Of a stretch of DNA of 53,520 nt, positions 36,046-44,845 are shown piece by piece. Position numbers and translations under genes: made by a program. Origin of the DNA: a virus; IMG/VR virus record IMGVR_UViG_3300027747_000997, positions 1-53,520 of that record, one strand, 5' to 3'. Within the stretch, counting starts at the first letter, position 1; every line of letters starts with the position of its first letter. Below the pieces are notes generated by a model. The model was not told the DNA's origin and did no database searches. It saw only the letters and a list, made by a program, of their open reading frames with translations.

Positions 36046-37316
36046 TTTTTTAATACCTCTTCGATATATTCAAAAACTTTATCATTCCAAAATGGTGGGC
36101 ATCCTAAGATAAACACATGAGACAATGCTTTGTTTGCTAGTGGATACTTATTGTAATCATCTAAATGTTTAAAACCTGGATGTAACAGAATATTACCAGC
36201 AAAATAATTGCGTGTTTGGATCTTATTAGCTTCTAAGTATGCAACTAATTTCTCTTTTTCTTGTTGTGTCTCACAAATGATTGGCACACCAAACCAAGAC
36301 GGATCAGATTGAGGTAAAGTATCTGCAATTCGAACATTCAAATATTTTTCTAACAATAGGGACAATCGAGCTTTATGTTCACGGCGTTTTGTATCAATAA
36401 AGTCCACTTTCTCCAACTGAGCAATACCAATTGCTCCTTGCATATCGAGTGGCTTTAGATTGTATCCTGCATGGGAGAAAATATACTTGTGGTCAATGAT
36501 ACCATCATATGTATCTAACCAACGGTCAAATCTATTACCACAAGTACCGCATGGCAATTGGTTATTTGAACCAACACAATAGCAATCTCTACCCCACCAG
36601 CTTAGTGAGCGCACAATGTCAATAAATTCTGGTGTATTGGATGAAACCATGCCACCCTCACCAGTTGAAATGTGGTGTGCAGGATAGAATGATGTTGACC
36701 AACAGAAGTACATATCGGTAAGAAGTTTACCATTCCATTTTGTACCCAATGAGTCACAGTTATCACCAACTAGAATCAAATTATGTCGTTCACATAATTC
36801 TCTAATAAAATCCATGTCAGGTGGATTAGCAAGAACAGGTGATACAACAATAGCCTTTGTTCTAGGTGTAATCTTTGCTTCAATTAGATTAACATCAAAG
36901 TTTAGTGTATCAAACTCAATATCAACGAATACAGGTTTAAGATTGTTCTGCATCAATGGTGCAATCGTTGTTGGGAAACCAACTGGTGATACAATCACCT
37001 CATCATTATCTTGCCATTTGAAATGCTTCTTCAATGCACCAATCATCACCAAGTTGGCTGAACTACCTGAGTTGACCATGTGTGATTGTTTTACATTATA
37101 TTTCTTTGAGAATCTAATTTGAAATTTCTCAACATTCTCGCCAGCAGAAATCCATTTGCCAGTTAGGAACGCCTTGAGAGATAACTCCATCTCCCTTTCG
37201 TCCCACAATTGACCTGAGTACATGACATAATCTTCACCGGGTTTGAAGTTGTCATAGTTCTGTAGGTACTTTGGTTTAGCCAGTTTTGCTAATTCTTTAA
37301 TTTTCTCGTCAATCAT
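36036..37316 (-). CDS. NDP-4-keto-6-deoxysugar 3-dehydrase (E1/RfbH type)
   Basis: 426 residues, DegT/aminotransferase fold. The PLP lysine is replaced by His in SFYPAHHISTGEGG (about residues 214-215), as in the PMP-dependent 3-dehydrase E1. The [2Fe-2S] cysteines are present: Cys187, then 57 residues to Cys245, one residue to Cys247, and Cys256/Cys259 eight and eleven residues on, close to the E1 pattern C-x57-C-x-C-x7-C. It would remove the C3 hydroxyl of an NDP-4-keto-6-deoxyhexose, leading to 3,6-dideoxy sugars. No E3 reductase is evident nearby. Confidence 0.85.
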   Translation of the reverse strand: MIDEKIKELAKLAKPKYLQNYDNFKPGEDYVMYSGQLWDEREMELSLKAFLTGKWISAGENVEKFQIRFSKKYNVKQSHMVNSGSSANLVMIGALKKHFKWQDNDEVIVSPVGFPTTIAPLMQNNLKPVFVDIEFDTLNFDVNLIEAKITPRTKAIVVSPVLANPPDMDFIRELCERHNLILVGDNCDSLGTKWNGKLLTDMYFCWSTSFYPAHHISTGEGGMVSSNTPEFIDIVRSLSWWGRDCYCVGSNNQLPCGTCGNRFDRWLDTYDGIIDHKYIFSHAGYNLKPLDMQGAIGIAQLEKVDFIDTKRREHKARLSLLLEKYLNVRIADTLPQSDPSWFGVPIICETQQEKEKLVAYLEANKIQTRNYFAGNILLHPGFKHLDDYNKYPLANKALSHVFILGCPPFWNDKVFEYIEEVLKKCP

Positions 37317-38029
37317 TAATATCTCTCAATTTGGCCATTGCCTGCCAAAACCCCCTCACAATATAAATTATCAAATTGTACCAAGTATTCTTTCTTAATG
37401 TTACCAAAATGTGCGTGTTCAGTATCCACACCAAACTTATTGATAGTATTATATATCTGTGGTAATGTGTGTAAGTAATCATCCATTAACGATACACAGA
37501 ACGAATACATTCTTGTAATCAATAAGTGGTCACAAGAAGATTCAATTTGTTTATTTGGTGGCAACCAAGACGGAATAGATTTTTTAAATACATACTTACC
37601 ATACAAGTCATCATATGCCTTTGGATCATATCCTTCAAGTATATTTGTTCTACCTGACAATTTGAATACTCTACGAACACCAGCCATCATTTGCTGTAAT
37701 TCAGGATGAAATTTCAAAGAATTTAAAGTTTTAAACAATAACACAATTTCGGCTTGGGATTTAAGACCTGCATTTGCAAGAGACATTGAATCTTCATTAC
37801 CAAAAAGATTGATAAATTTATCAGAATATTGGCAAACACTAGCCATTGTGGCTTCGTCAACCATTCTTGATGAGGCATCTACTAATAAAATTATAGCAGA
37901 AGGTACACGTTTGCGTAAAGATTTTAATCCTAAAATTGTTTGATTCAATCTTGCTTCATCATCAATAACACCAATGCTAGTTTTTAGGGCGGAGGTTACG
38001 ATGAACAAGTCTCTATTAGGTATAATCAT
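37316..38029 (-). CDS. Glycosyltransferase-like protein of the cluster
   Basis: 237 residues from ATG 38029, ATGA-overlapping the SDR gene; ATG 38038 is possible. MIIPNRDLFIVTSALKTSIG, then AIILLVDASSR and EIVLLFKTLNSLKF, a Rossmann-like alternation. No strong catalytic motif. Assigned by context. Confidence 0.5.
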   Translation of the reverse strand: MIIPNRDLFIVTSALKTSIGVIDDEARLNQTILGLKSLRKRVPSAIILLVDASSRMVDEATMASVCQYSDKFINLFGNEDSMSLANAGLKSQAEIVLLFKTLNSLKFHPELQQMMAGVRRVFKLSGRTNILEGYDPKAYDDLYGKYVFKKSIPSWLPPNKQIESSCDHLLITRMYSFCVSLMDDYLHTLPQIYNTINKFGVDTEHAHFGNIKKEYLVQFDNLYCEGVLAGNGQIERY

Positions 38030-38697
38030 TTGTGCCATTCCGTATCAGGAAACATCTTAATCGTTTTATATTCAATGTTGAATTTACTATTATACACGAA
38101 GTCAATCAATTTTACAAGTTCTATTGGTGAAATTGCCTTACTTACATCACCACATGGGTAAGGTATATCTCTATTCCATAATGGTGTATCAATACCGCCT
38201 GGATGAATACTTGTTACTTTGATTCCTCTTGGTCGCAATTCTTGGCCAAGAACACCAGCAAATCCTGTAAGTCCGTGCTTAGAAGAACAGTATGCTGATT
38301 GATTCTCCAGTTCTTCAAGACCTGCAACTGAATTAATAAAGAAGATACGACTGCCTTTTTTCATCTTCTGCAAAGCAAATTTAGTCACATACATAGCTCC
38401 TTTAAGATTGATATCAATCATATCATCAATTTCATCAATACTAGTTTGTGAAAATGGTTTCATCTTAAACACAGCTGCATTGTTAACTAGAATGTCAATA
38501 TTGCCAATCTGTTCAAAAACAACACTTAGTAAATATGGATTGGTGATATCAACCTCAAAGTGTTTATAGTTTTCAAATTGAAATATAGATTCACCACGAG
38601 CAAAACCAATTACAGTCCATCCCTTCTCAATGTAATCATGTGCGATTGCTGCACCAACACCACTGGTTGTACCAGTAATCAAAATAGTCTTATTCAT
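38026..38697 (-). CDS. Short-chain dehydrogenase/reductase
   Basis: 223 residues from ATG 38697; the upstream extension starts with TTG and is less likely. Glycine loop TGTTSGVGAA, NNAAV after the fourth strand, catalytic Ser in INSVAGL, and YxxxK as YCSSK. A classical SDR, likely acting on the ketone of the cyclitol or keto-sugar. Confidence 0.9.
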   Translation of the reverse strand: MNKTILITGTTSGVGAAIAHDYIEKGWTVIGFARGESIFQFENYKHFEVDITNPYLLSVVFEQIGNIDILVNNAAVFKMKPFSQTSIDEIDDMIDINLKGAMYVTKFALQKMKKGSRIFFINSVAGLEELENQSAYCSSKHGLTGFAGVLGQELRPRGIKVTSIHPGGIDTPLWNRDIPYPCGDVSKAISPIELVKLIDFVYNSKFNIEYKTIKMFPDTEWHK

Positions 38698-39832
38698 AGT
38701 TAACTTCTTCAAACAAATCTGAAGCTTTCTTTATCTCTTCATCGGTTACATCATTCAGTATCATATAGTTACCAATGCCAACAGGTACAGGTAAGTATTG
38801 ATTACCGTTTCGATGTTTCATTGTATCAGATAATGATTTTTTAAGCAAGTCAAAATTACAGAAATCTTTATGAAATACAGGCAATTTTAAACTGTGTGCT
38901 GTCTTAAAGATTCTTTCTAAGGTTTCAGTATCAATATAACCACGAACATTAGCAAGACAAGAACTCAACAGGCAATCTAGCACAACAGCCTCACCATGCT
39001 GTAATGTGTCCATATTCTGCATTTCAATAATAGGACTAAATGAATGACCAAAGTCAACGCATCGGTCTAGTTTTTTCTCCCATAGATTTGGTGCTAATTC
39101 TTCAATCATGCCTGTAATGGCAGAATTGATTACTCGAACTGGTACGGCACCAAACTGGAATTTCTCGGTGATTAATTGCTCTGCGCTTGTCTCTAGCAAC
39201 TCAAACAATTCTTTGTCTTTGATTACTGCAAGTTTAAATATCTCCGCAATACCATTAACAATGTTTCTCTCATCTTGTGTAGCAATAAACTTCTTATCCA
39301 ATAATGTTGCAATTGGTGGGTAATATGCACCTATACGATTTCTACGACCAAAGTGGTTAGCCGCAACTTTAACACCAACCGAAGCATCTACAATGGCCAA
39401 TAGTGTAGTTGGCACCTTAACATAAGGAATGCCTCTACGATAGATTGAGCAACAGAAACCAACCAAGTCTAACAGAACACCACCGCCAATAACGATGATG
39501 GCTTCTCTACGCAAAACACCAACTCTTTCAAAGAAACCTAAAATCTGGTCGGTATGATACCAATCTTTGTTTTCTTCTGTGGCATCAACCACAAACAATT
39601 CTAATTCTACCTGAAATGTTTTGAAGTATGTTTCTAATTGTTCGCCATATAGTTTATATACAGTTTCATCTATGACAACCACTCTGCGATTGGACTCACC
39701 AAAACTCAACAGGTCGTGATTGTTTACATTGAATACATCACTAGAGTACTTTAATGTAAACTCAATTGGTAGTTCGGCCTTGACAGACCATGTGCGTTTG
39801 TAATTATCAAATTTCGTTAATACATTTTCCAT
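38690..39832 (-). CDS. Sugar phosphate cyclase, 2-epi-5-epi-valiolone synthase-like
   Basis: 380 residues, in the dehydroquinate-synthase superfamily. GGGVLLDLVGFCCSIYRRGI, then VPTTLLAIVDASVGVK and RRNRIGAYYPP fit valiolone-synthase-type cyclases. The metal-site residues sit in GIAEIFKLA (Glu197), DFGHSFSP (His263) and LQHGEAV (His279). DFGHSFSP, rather than the LGHTFGH of AroB, argues against dehydroquinate synthase. It would cyclise sedoheptulose 7-phosphate to a C7-cyclitol. Kinase and transferase genes follow. Confidence 0.82.
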   Translation of the reverse strand: MENVLTKFDNYKRTWSVKAELPIEFTLKYSSDVFNVNNHDLLSFGESNRRVVVIDETVYKLYGEQLETYFKTFQVELELFVVDATEENKDWYHTDQILGFFERVGVLRREAIIVIGGGVLLDLVGFCCSIYRRGIPYVKVPTTLLAIVDASVGVKVAANHFGRRNRIGAYYPPIATLLDKKFIATQDERNIVNGIAEIFKLAVIKDKELFELLETSAEQLITEKFQFGAVPVRVINSAITGMIEELAPNLWEKKLDRCVDFGHSFSPIIEMQNMDTLQHGEAVVLDCLLSSCLANVRGYIDTETLERIFKTAHSLKLPVFHKDFCNFDLLKKSLSDTMKHRNGNQYLPVPVGIGNYMILNDVTDEEIKKASDLFEEVNYE

Positions 39833-40794
39833 TATTTAAAAACCTTACTCAATAAATGGCAAGCATGGACATAGAAGAACATTGCCTTCTCTGTTTCACC
39901 CGCTGCACATTTGAATGGCAACATACGAATGAATTGTGTTGCCTCTAATACATCAATTGTCTTTTTCTCCCATGGGTCAATTCTATCTTCAAATAGTTTA
40001 TTAAATACAATAAAATTATTTGGAATACTACCGTGATATCCCACCGATGGGCCAACAACTTTTACTCCTCGGTCAGTAATATAACCATAATGACTTCTTG
40101 AGCATTGTAACACCTGTGAATAATCTAAGAGGCGAGAATCAAGACAACTTTCTTCATAAGGATCAATAAACATCACTCTATCCTCTTTAAAGGAATACAT
40201 CATGTTTTCAAGAGTTGGATTACCATGGATAGTTTCTTCTGTTGTAAGATTTAGCTGACTAAAGAAGTTCTCCAGTTCTGGCATAAAGTTCTGAATGCCA
40301 TGTGTAATCTGGCCATTATATTCAAAAGAATCCAACAAACCAGATTCGTAGAAATCAGAAAACTTTTGGTACTTAAAGGCATCATATAGTTTCTGTAAAA
40401 CTTCTTCTTTGAAGTATAATGAACCTGCACCCTTAATTGGCAAATACATTTTACTATGTAGGCTATCAAATGAACACCATACAGATTCGTTTATTTTTTC
40501 TATAACATCATGTGTTATAGTATCTTCGGTCAAAATGGTTTTAATATCTCTATACCCTTCTAGGTATTCAATATCAAAATAAGCCGTTTCTTCTCTCATG
40601 CCAACACGCAAGACTTTAGGAAATAGTCCTGTTGCTTCAAATCTTTGTAGTTTCTTTAATTGAGAATACCAACGAACATAACCATATTCACGATTATCTT
40701 TTGTGCTAACAGATTTACGAATAAATTTATTAGCACCACCTTCATGTAAAGAGGTGTTACTCAAAGAGCCACCTTTCAATTTAGTAATCTTCAT
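39832..40794 (-). CDS. Sugar or cyclitol kinase, APH-like, with altered catalytic motif
   Basis: 320 residues, aminoglycoside-phosphotransferase/choline-kinase fold. The catalytic loop reads IHGNPTLENMM (His190, Asn192, Asn197), so the usual Asp of HxD is Asn; the metal-binding Asp is in FIDPYEES (Asp211). Either catalysis uses another acid or the protein has a different role. In the cluster it would phosphorylate the cyclitol. Confidence 0.72.
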   Translation of the reverse strand: MKITKLKGGSLSNTSLHEGGANKFIRKSVSTKDNREYGYVRWYSQLKKLQRFEATGLFPKVLRVGMREETAYFDIEYLEGYRDIKTILTEDTITHDVIEKINESVWCSFDSLHSKMYLPIKGAGSLYFKEEVLQKLYDAFKYQKFSDFYESGLLDSFEYNGQITHGIQNFMPELENFFSQLNLTTEETIHGNPTLENMMYSFKEDRVMFIDPYEESCLDSRLLDYSQVLQCSRSHYGYITDRGVKVVGPSVGYHGSIPNNFIVFNKLFEDRIDPWEKKTIDVLEATQFIRMLPFKCAAGETEKAMFFYVHACHLLSKVFK

Positions 40795-41513
40795 CTTGCC
40801 TTTAAACTCTGTTTAGTGACTTCAAGACCATATTCTTGTGGACTACCAAGGACAATTGTTTCATATTCATTATTCAGTTCATTTAGACCAATAGATTCAC
40901 CATTCCTAATCATGTGGCCTAGTACATTCGCAATATACAATTCTTTACCTGTGAATCCATTTAATACTAATTCGTAATTATCTTCATATATTTCTGCATT
41001 ACGAAAACCATATAGGCCTGAACTTGCAAAAGGAGAGATAGCGCACTTCTCAACAATCTCGGTTACAATTCCATCTTTTGACCTAACATACGAATACTTT
41101 GGGTTGGTAGCAACAAATACATCAACATAAGCATGAGCCATGTAGCTTTCAATTTCTTTAAAATTTCTACCCGTAAGAATTGTATCAGCATTATGAACAA
41201 AGAATGGTTGTTTTTTGTTTTTAATTAATGAAGCACCGATGTATGCGGTGTGAGCTTGTCCATTAGTATCGCCGATATAATGGATGTTATCTTCTGTTAG
41301 TCCAAGTGGTTTAATTGTTTCAACCAACTCTTTCTTAAAATACACATCACGTTTATTGGCCAATAAAATAACCTCATCAAACTTTCCTAATTCTTTAAGA
41401 ATGTTATGAATGATTGTTTCTTCACCCCAAGGTAACAGATATTTTGGAATATCAAAACCAACATCATGGAATCTGGTGTTTAAACCAGCCATACAAATTA
41501 CTAGCGCACCCAT
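40791..41513 (-). CDS. Sugar-phosphate nucleotidyltransferase
   Basis: 240 residues, ATG 41513 with GAGGA upstream. The nucleotide loop is an altered GxGxR (CMAGLNTRFHDVGFDIPKYL) and HNADTI is the metal-binding region. It would couple a sugar or cyclitol phosphate to NDP. It differs from typical RfbA/RfbF sequences, so the base cannot be told. Confidence 0.78.
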   Translation of the reverse strand: MGALVICMAGLNTRFHDVGFDIPKYLLPWGEETIIHNILKELGKFDEVILLANKRDVYFKKELVETIKPLGLTEDNIHYIGDTNGQAHTAYIGASLIKNKKQPFFVHNADTILTGRNFKEIESYMAHAYVDVFVATNPKYSYVRSKDGIVTEIVEKCAISPFASSGLYGFRNAEIYEDNYELVLNGFTGKELYIANVLGHMIRNGESIGLNELNNEYETIVLGSPQEYGLEVTKQSLKAR

Positions 41514-42208
41514 TTTTCAAAATCCTCACGAATTAAACTATGCCATGTTCCATTATTTTCACCAGGTGGAAATGGATGATTCATATTACAGTAAACCAAA
41601 TTCTCACCAACAAAACCTTTTTCTTTCCAATTGGCACTCATCATATCTTCACACATCATCTGTACACCACTTTCATAGAATCTATCCAAGTGTGTGAATG
41701 TGTCAGCATACTTATCCATATTTTCTGAAGATGAGAATGCGAACTGGTCATTACCAAAATCACGATTAGGAACTTGCCTGCAATTTGGAATATAAAGTTT
41801 AGTGCTATCTAGTTCTGCAAATGGAATTTTAACATTGATTGCAAAATCAAAACGAGAACGAATAACCCAATCAAATTTCATATCGTATAGGATTTCAAAT
41901 TCTGATTTTAGCCAATTGCATTTCTTAATGCTATACAATTGATTCCATGTTGCACGAGCTGGTTCTTTTACTTTCCAGTTTGGTTGTGGTGGTGGAACAT
42001 TGGTGTACTTTGATAAATCATTTGTTAGTGCTGGATCTACTTGCCACGATCTAGCTTCATATTGAATTATAGCCTCATGTGTCTGTTCACTTTCCCATGT
42101 GTGAATAAACACCTCAACATCATGGTCTTTTAATAGATTCTCATAAACAAACTCATAGCCTTGTTTAAAGCTACGAGGTTGTCCTGAAAGGCATAGTGCT
42201 ATCTTCAT
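41501..42208 (-). CDS. Glycosyltransferase-like protein
   Basis: 235 residues. MKIALCLSGQPRSFKQGYEF and DWVIRSRFDFAINVKIP (an acidic pair near the middle) fit a family of capsular/surface glycan transferases that start LCLSGQPR. Family is my recollection; acceptor unknown. Confidence 0.65.
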   Translation of the reverse strand: MKIALCLSGQPRSFKQGYEFVYENLLKDHDVEVFIHTWESEQTHEAIIQYEARSWQVDPALTNDLSKYTNVPPPQPNWKVKEPARATWNQLYSIKKCNWLKSEFEILYDMKFDWVIRSRFDFAINVKIPFAELDSTKLYIPNCRQVPNRDFGNDQFAFSSSENMDKYADTFTHLDRFYESGVQMMCEDMMSANWKEKGFVGENLVYCNMNHPFPPGENNGTWHSLIREDFEKWVR

Positions 42209-42885
42209 AAATCTTTTCCAATATTTTCCTTATTATCTGTAATACCAAACTCTTTATAGGCTTCTTTCTCAAAGACCACAATACTATTGTAAAAAGAAAC
42301 ACTATTCAAACCTTTATACCTTTCAAGGGTTTGTGGCAGAATATAGTTATTACCTTGAAAGTGTTGTTGATTCATAGAGTCGGTAACCTTCTTTGCGTGT
42401 TCAAGAAAAGTTTGTGGCTCTTTGTAACCACCACCCCAATTCTGCCAATAACTTGTATGAGTATCTTCAACAGCAAAGACACCATCATCATTCAAATGTG
42501 GGAACATACAGTTTAATGTGGTAATTTGTTGGTTCATTGTGTGACCACCATCATCAATAATGATATCAAAGGTACCATACTCTTCTGCAAATTGTTTCCA
42601 GAATTCTGGTGAAGATTGGTCACCCATAATGATCTGTACATCACCATCATACTTATAATTTAAGCATTCAGGATTAACATCAACAGCAATTACCGATGTG
42701 TCTTTACCAAAGTACTTCAACCACATTTCAATTGAACCACCACCTAAAACTCCAATCTCCAGAATTCTTGGTGATTTATCAACAAACTTGTTAAGGTGTT
42801 TTTCATACACATCAAAGTAACCAGACCACTTAGTCGAACCTTTCTCTAGGTTCCAAAAGATTTCTTTCAATTTCATCTGAGCCAT
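42205..42885 (-). CDS. SAM-dependent methyltransferase
   Basis: 226 residues from ATG 42885 with GGAG; ATG 42876 overlaps the previous stop and is possible. ILEIGVLGGGSIEMWLKYF is the SAM loop, DDGGHTMNQQ a conserved metal/acid block like macrolide sugar O-methyltransferases (MycE/TylE type). It may methylate the deoxysugar. Confidence 0.82.
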   Translation of the reverse strand: MAQMKLKEIFWNLEKGSTKWSGYFDVYEKHLNKFVDKSPRILEIGVLGGGSIEMWLKYFGKDTSVIAVDVNPECLNYKYDGDVQIIMGDQSSPEFWKQFAEEYGTFDIIIDDGGHTMNQQITTLNCMFPHLNDDGVFAVEDTHTSYWQNWGGGYKEPQTFLEHAKKVTDSMNQQHFQGNNYILPQTLERYKGLNSVSFYNSIVVFEKEAYKEFGITDNKENIGKDL

Positions 42886-43901
42886 TTATCATTCTCCAAA
42901 GACCATTGAACCATACCTTCAATTCTTTCACGCAATGAAATATTTGGCTTCCAACCTAAAGATTCCATATAAGAGCCAGACAAAGCGTAGCGTAAATCAT
43001 GGCCAGGTCTGGATGAATGAAAATCAACCATCTCATATTTTAACTCCTTACCTTGTGCTGCAGCAATTAACCTAGCTAATTCTAGGTTATCAATCTCATC
43101 GGGACCAACAATATTAAATTTAGGAATCTTAGCACCACCAAAATCAGGCACTCTTGCATAATCTTTTGGTAGATTAAGAATGAACATAAGACCGTCTGAA
43201 ACATCTTTAGCATGAACATAGTGGCGTGAACCAGCTTTTGTTTTAGTTGCATCAGAATGGATGGTTAGTGTAAGACCATCACGAGCATAACGAATGGCTT
43301 TAGGAATAAACTTCTCAGGATGCTGACGTTCACCAAATACATTCATCGTATGAGTAACAATAATTGGCATCTTGTAAGTGTTTTCAAATGCTACACACAT
43401 CTCCTCACCGGCTGCCTTTGATGCTGAGTATGGGTTAGTTGCGTTGTAACGATCACGTTCGGTGTAATCAACACCAGCTGGTGCAGGACCAAATACCTCA
43501 TCTGTACTAAAGTATACAAACTTCTCCAGATTAGGAAGTGTACGAGCAAACTGTAATAGGTTAACTGTACCAACTACGTTATCTTGTACAAACTCCATTG
43601 GGAATTCAATAGAACGGTCAACGTGTGAACCTGCTGCAAGATGTAGAACCAATTGACAATCACCAATCAAACCAGAAGTCTGTGGGTTAATCTCAGCTCT
43701 TAAATCGTGAAATACAATCTCAACACGCTTCTTGGTATCACGATCATATTTCTTCATAATATCTTCAAGGCGATTTAGATTGCCAGAGAAATCAAGTCGA
43801 TCAAGTGACACAATTGTCCAGTCAGTTTGGTCAAGGATTGTTTCAATCAAATGGTGTGCAATGAACCCTGCTCCACCGGTAATCAATACTCTTTTAGTCA
43901 T
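42873..43901 (-). CDS. NDP-hexose 4,6-dehydratase
   Basis: 342 residues, extended SDR. GGAGFIAHH (residues 9-17) is the NAD loop, FSTDEVFG the active-site acid region, and NPYSASKAAGEE the YxxxK region. Acts on an NDP-glucose to give the 4-keto-6-deoxy intermediate that the E1-type dehydrase downstream needs. The nucleotide base cannot be deduced. Confidence 0.85.
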   Translation of the reverse strand: MTKRVLITGGAGFIAHHLIETILDQTDWTIVSLDRLDFSGNLNRLEDIMKKYDRDTKKRVEIVFHDLRAEINPQTSGLIGDCQLVLHLAAGSHVDRSIEFPMEFVQDNVVGTVNLLQFARTLPNLEKFVYFSTDEVFGPAPAGVDYTERDRYNATNPYSASKAAGEEMCVAFENTYKMPIIVTHTMNVFGERQHPEKFIPKAIRYARDGLTLTIHSDATKTKAGSRHYVHAKDVSDGLMFILNLPKDYARVPDFGGAKIPKFNIVGPDEIDNLELARLIAAAQGKELKYEMVDFHSSRPGHDLRYALSGSYMESLGWKPNISLRERIEGMVQWSLENDKWLR

Positions 43902-44736
43902 TATATGTTTCCTCTATACGTTCTTTCCATCCTGGTATCCGATCATATTGGTGAGCAATTGTAAAGACATTTCCTTTAGAAGTTGCAACTTCGCCGTTAA
44001 TCATAACAGGTGAAGGTTCTAATAGGAATGGACCGAATTGTTCTTTTTTACTTGGGTCTACCGTTGTGCCAAGTTGTGCTGCCCATCCAGATTCGGATGC
44101 CATATATGCCGATGTTGTGATATATGGATGTTGTGCAACCATAAAATTGAATGTCGATTGGTCAACAATAGGAATCGGGCGATTGATTGACATAACAAAA
44201 ATGTTTGCAGCCAAATCTCTCATACAAGTGGATCTACCAGCAAGCACACCCACATTGAAGATTACATTCTCTTTGAAAATATCATGGAAGAATGGACCAA
44301 ATGTTTCAATTAGATTTTGGTTACCCCAAGGTTCGTCTTTATAGTGCATACTCTCACTGGCAAACATCAGGTTCTTATCACCTAACCTTTCCTCAAGGAA
44401 TGTAATTGGGTTCTTTTGAAAGACAACATCCTTCACATCGGTTGTAATAACATACCGATATTCATTATTTCTTAGGTGATTGTAAATGTGGATGAATCGT
44501 TCAACGTGAACAGGTAAACTAGACTGATAAACATATCGTCTGTTTTCTTCATCCTTTTTTCCTGGCAAGATGACTTCAAAGCCAGATTGAACCAGTTTTT
44601 CGATAGTATCAAAACTGATGTTGAAGGCCACCATTGCTTTGTGACCTTCATAACCACAACGGTTAATAGAATTAACCCAATACTTTAATTTATTCCAATC
44701 GTAATTGGTACAGCATCCTATAATTAAATCTTTCAT
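43894..44736 (-). CDS. Glycosyltransferase-like protein, first gene of the sugar cluster
   Basis: 280 residues. MKDLIIGCCTNYDWNKLKYW, VITTDVKDVVFQKNP (a DxxD near residue 97) and NVGVLAGRSTC resemble nucleotide-sugar transferases of the GT-A type. Upstream lies a hairpin and a 110-bp gap; no clear late promoter was seen. Confidence 0.68.
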   Translation of the reverse strand: MKDLIIGCCTNYDWNKLKYWVNSINRCGYEGHKAMVAFNISFDTIEKLVQSGFEVILPGKKDEENRRYVYQSSLPVHVERFIHIYNHLRNNEYRYVITTDVKDVVFQKNPITFLEERLGDKNLMFASESMHYKDEPWGNQNLIETFGPFFHDIFKENVIFNVGVLAGRSTCMRDLAANIFVMSINRPIPIVDQSTFNFMVAQHPYITTSAYMASESGWAAQLGTTVDPSKKEQFGPFLLEPSPVMINGEVATSKGNVFTIAHQYDRIPGWKERIEETYND

Positions 44737-44760
44737 TTCTCACTCACTTATAATAATGTT

Positions 44761-44797
44761 AATATATCACTCAATTATCAAAAGTGAGTGATATATT
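44761..44797. terminator. 13-bp perfect hairpin before the sugar cluster
   Basis: Arms 44761-44773 and 44785-44797 (AATATATCACTCA and its complement) with an 11-nt loop, in the 109-bp gap between 44736 and 44846. AT-rich, followed on the minus strand by ATTAACATTATT, so it may be a weak terminator or mRNA-end structure. Confidence 0.5.
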
Positions 44798-44845
44798 ATA
44801 TATAATTCAGATAATTCTTAAACGAGGCAAATTTATTAATAACAT

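Noticed and set aside
38690-39832. Shikimate-pathway AroB (3-dehydroquinate synthase)
   Set aside because: Active-site region reads DFGHSFSP and RRNRIGAYYPP as in valiolone-type cyclases, and the neighbours are sugar genes rather than aromatic biosynthesis.
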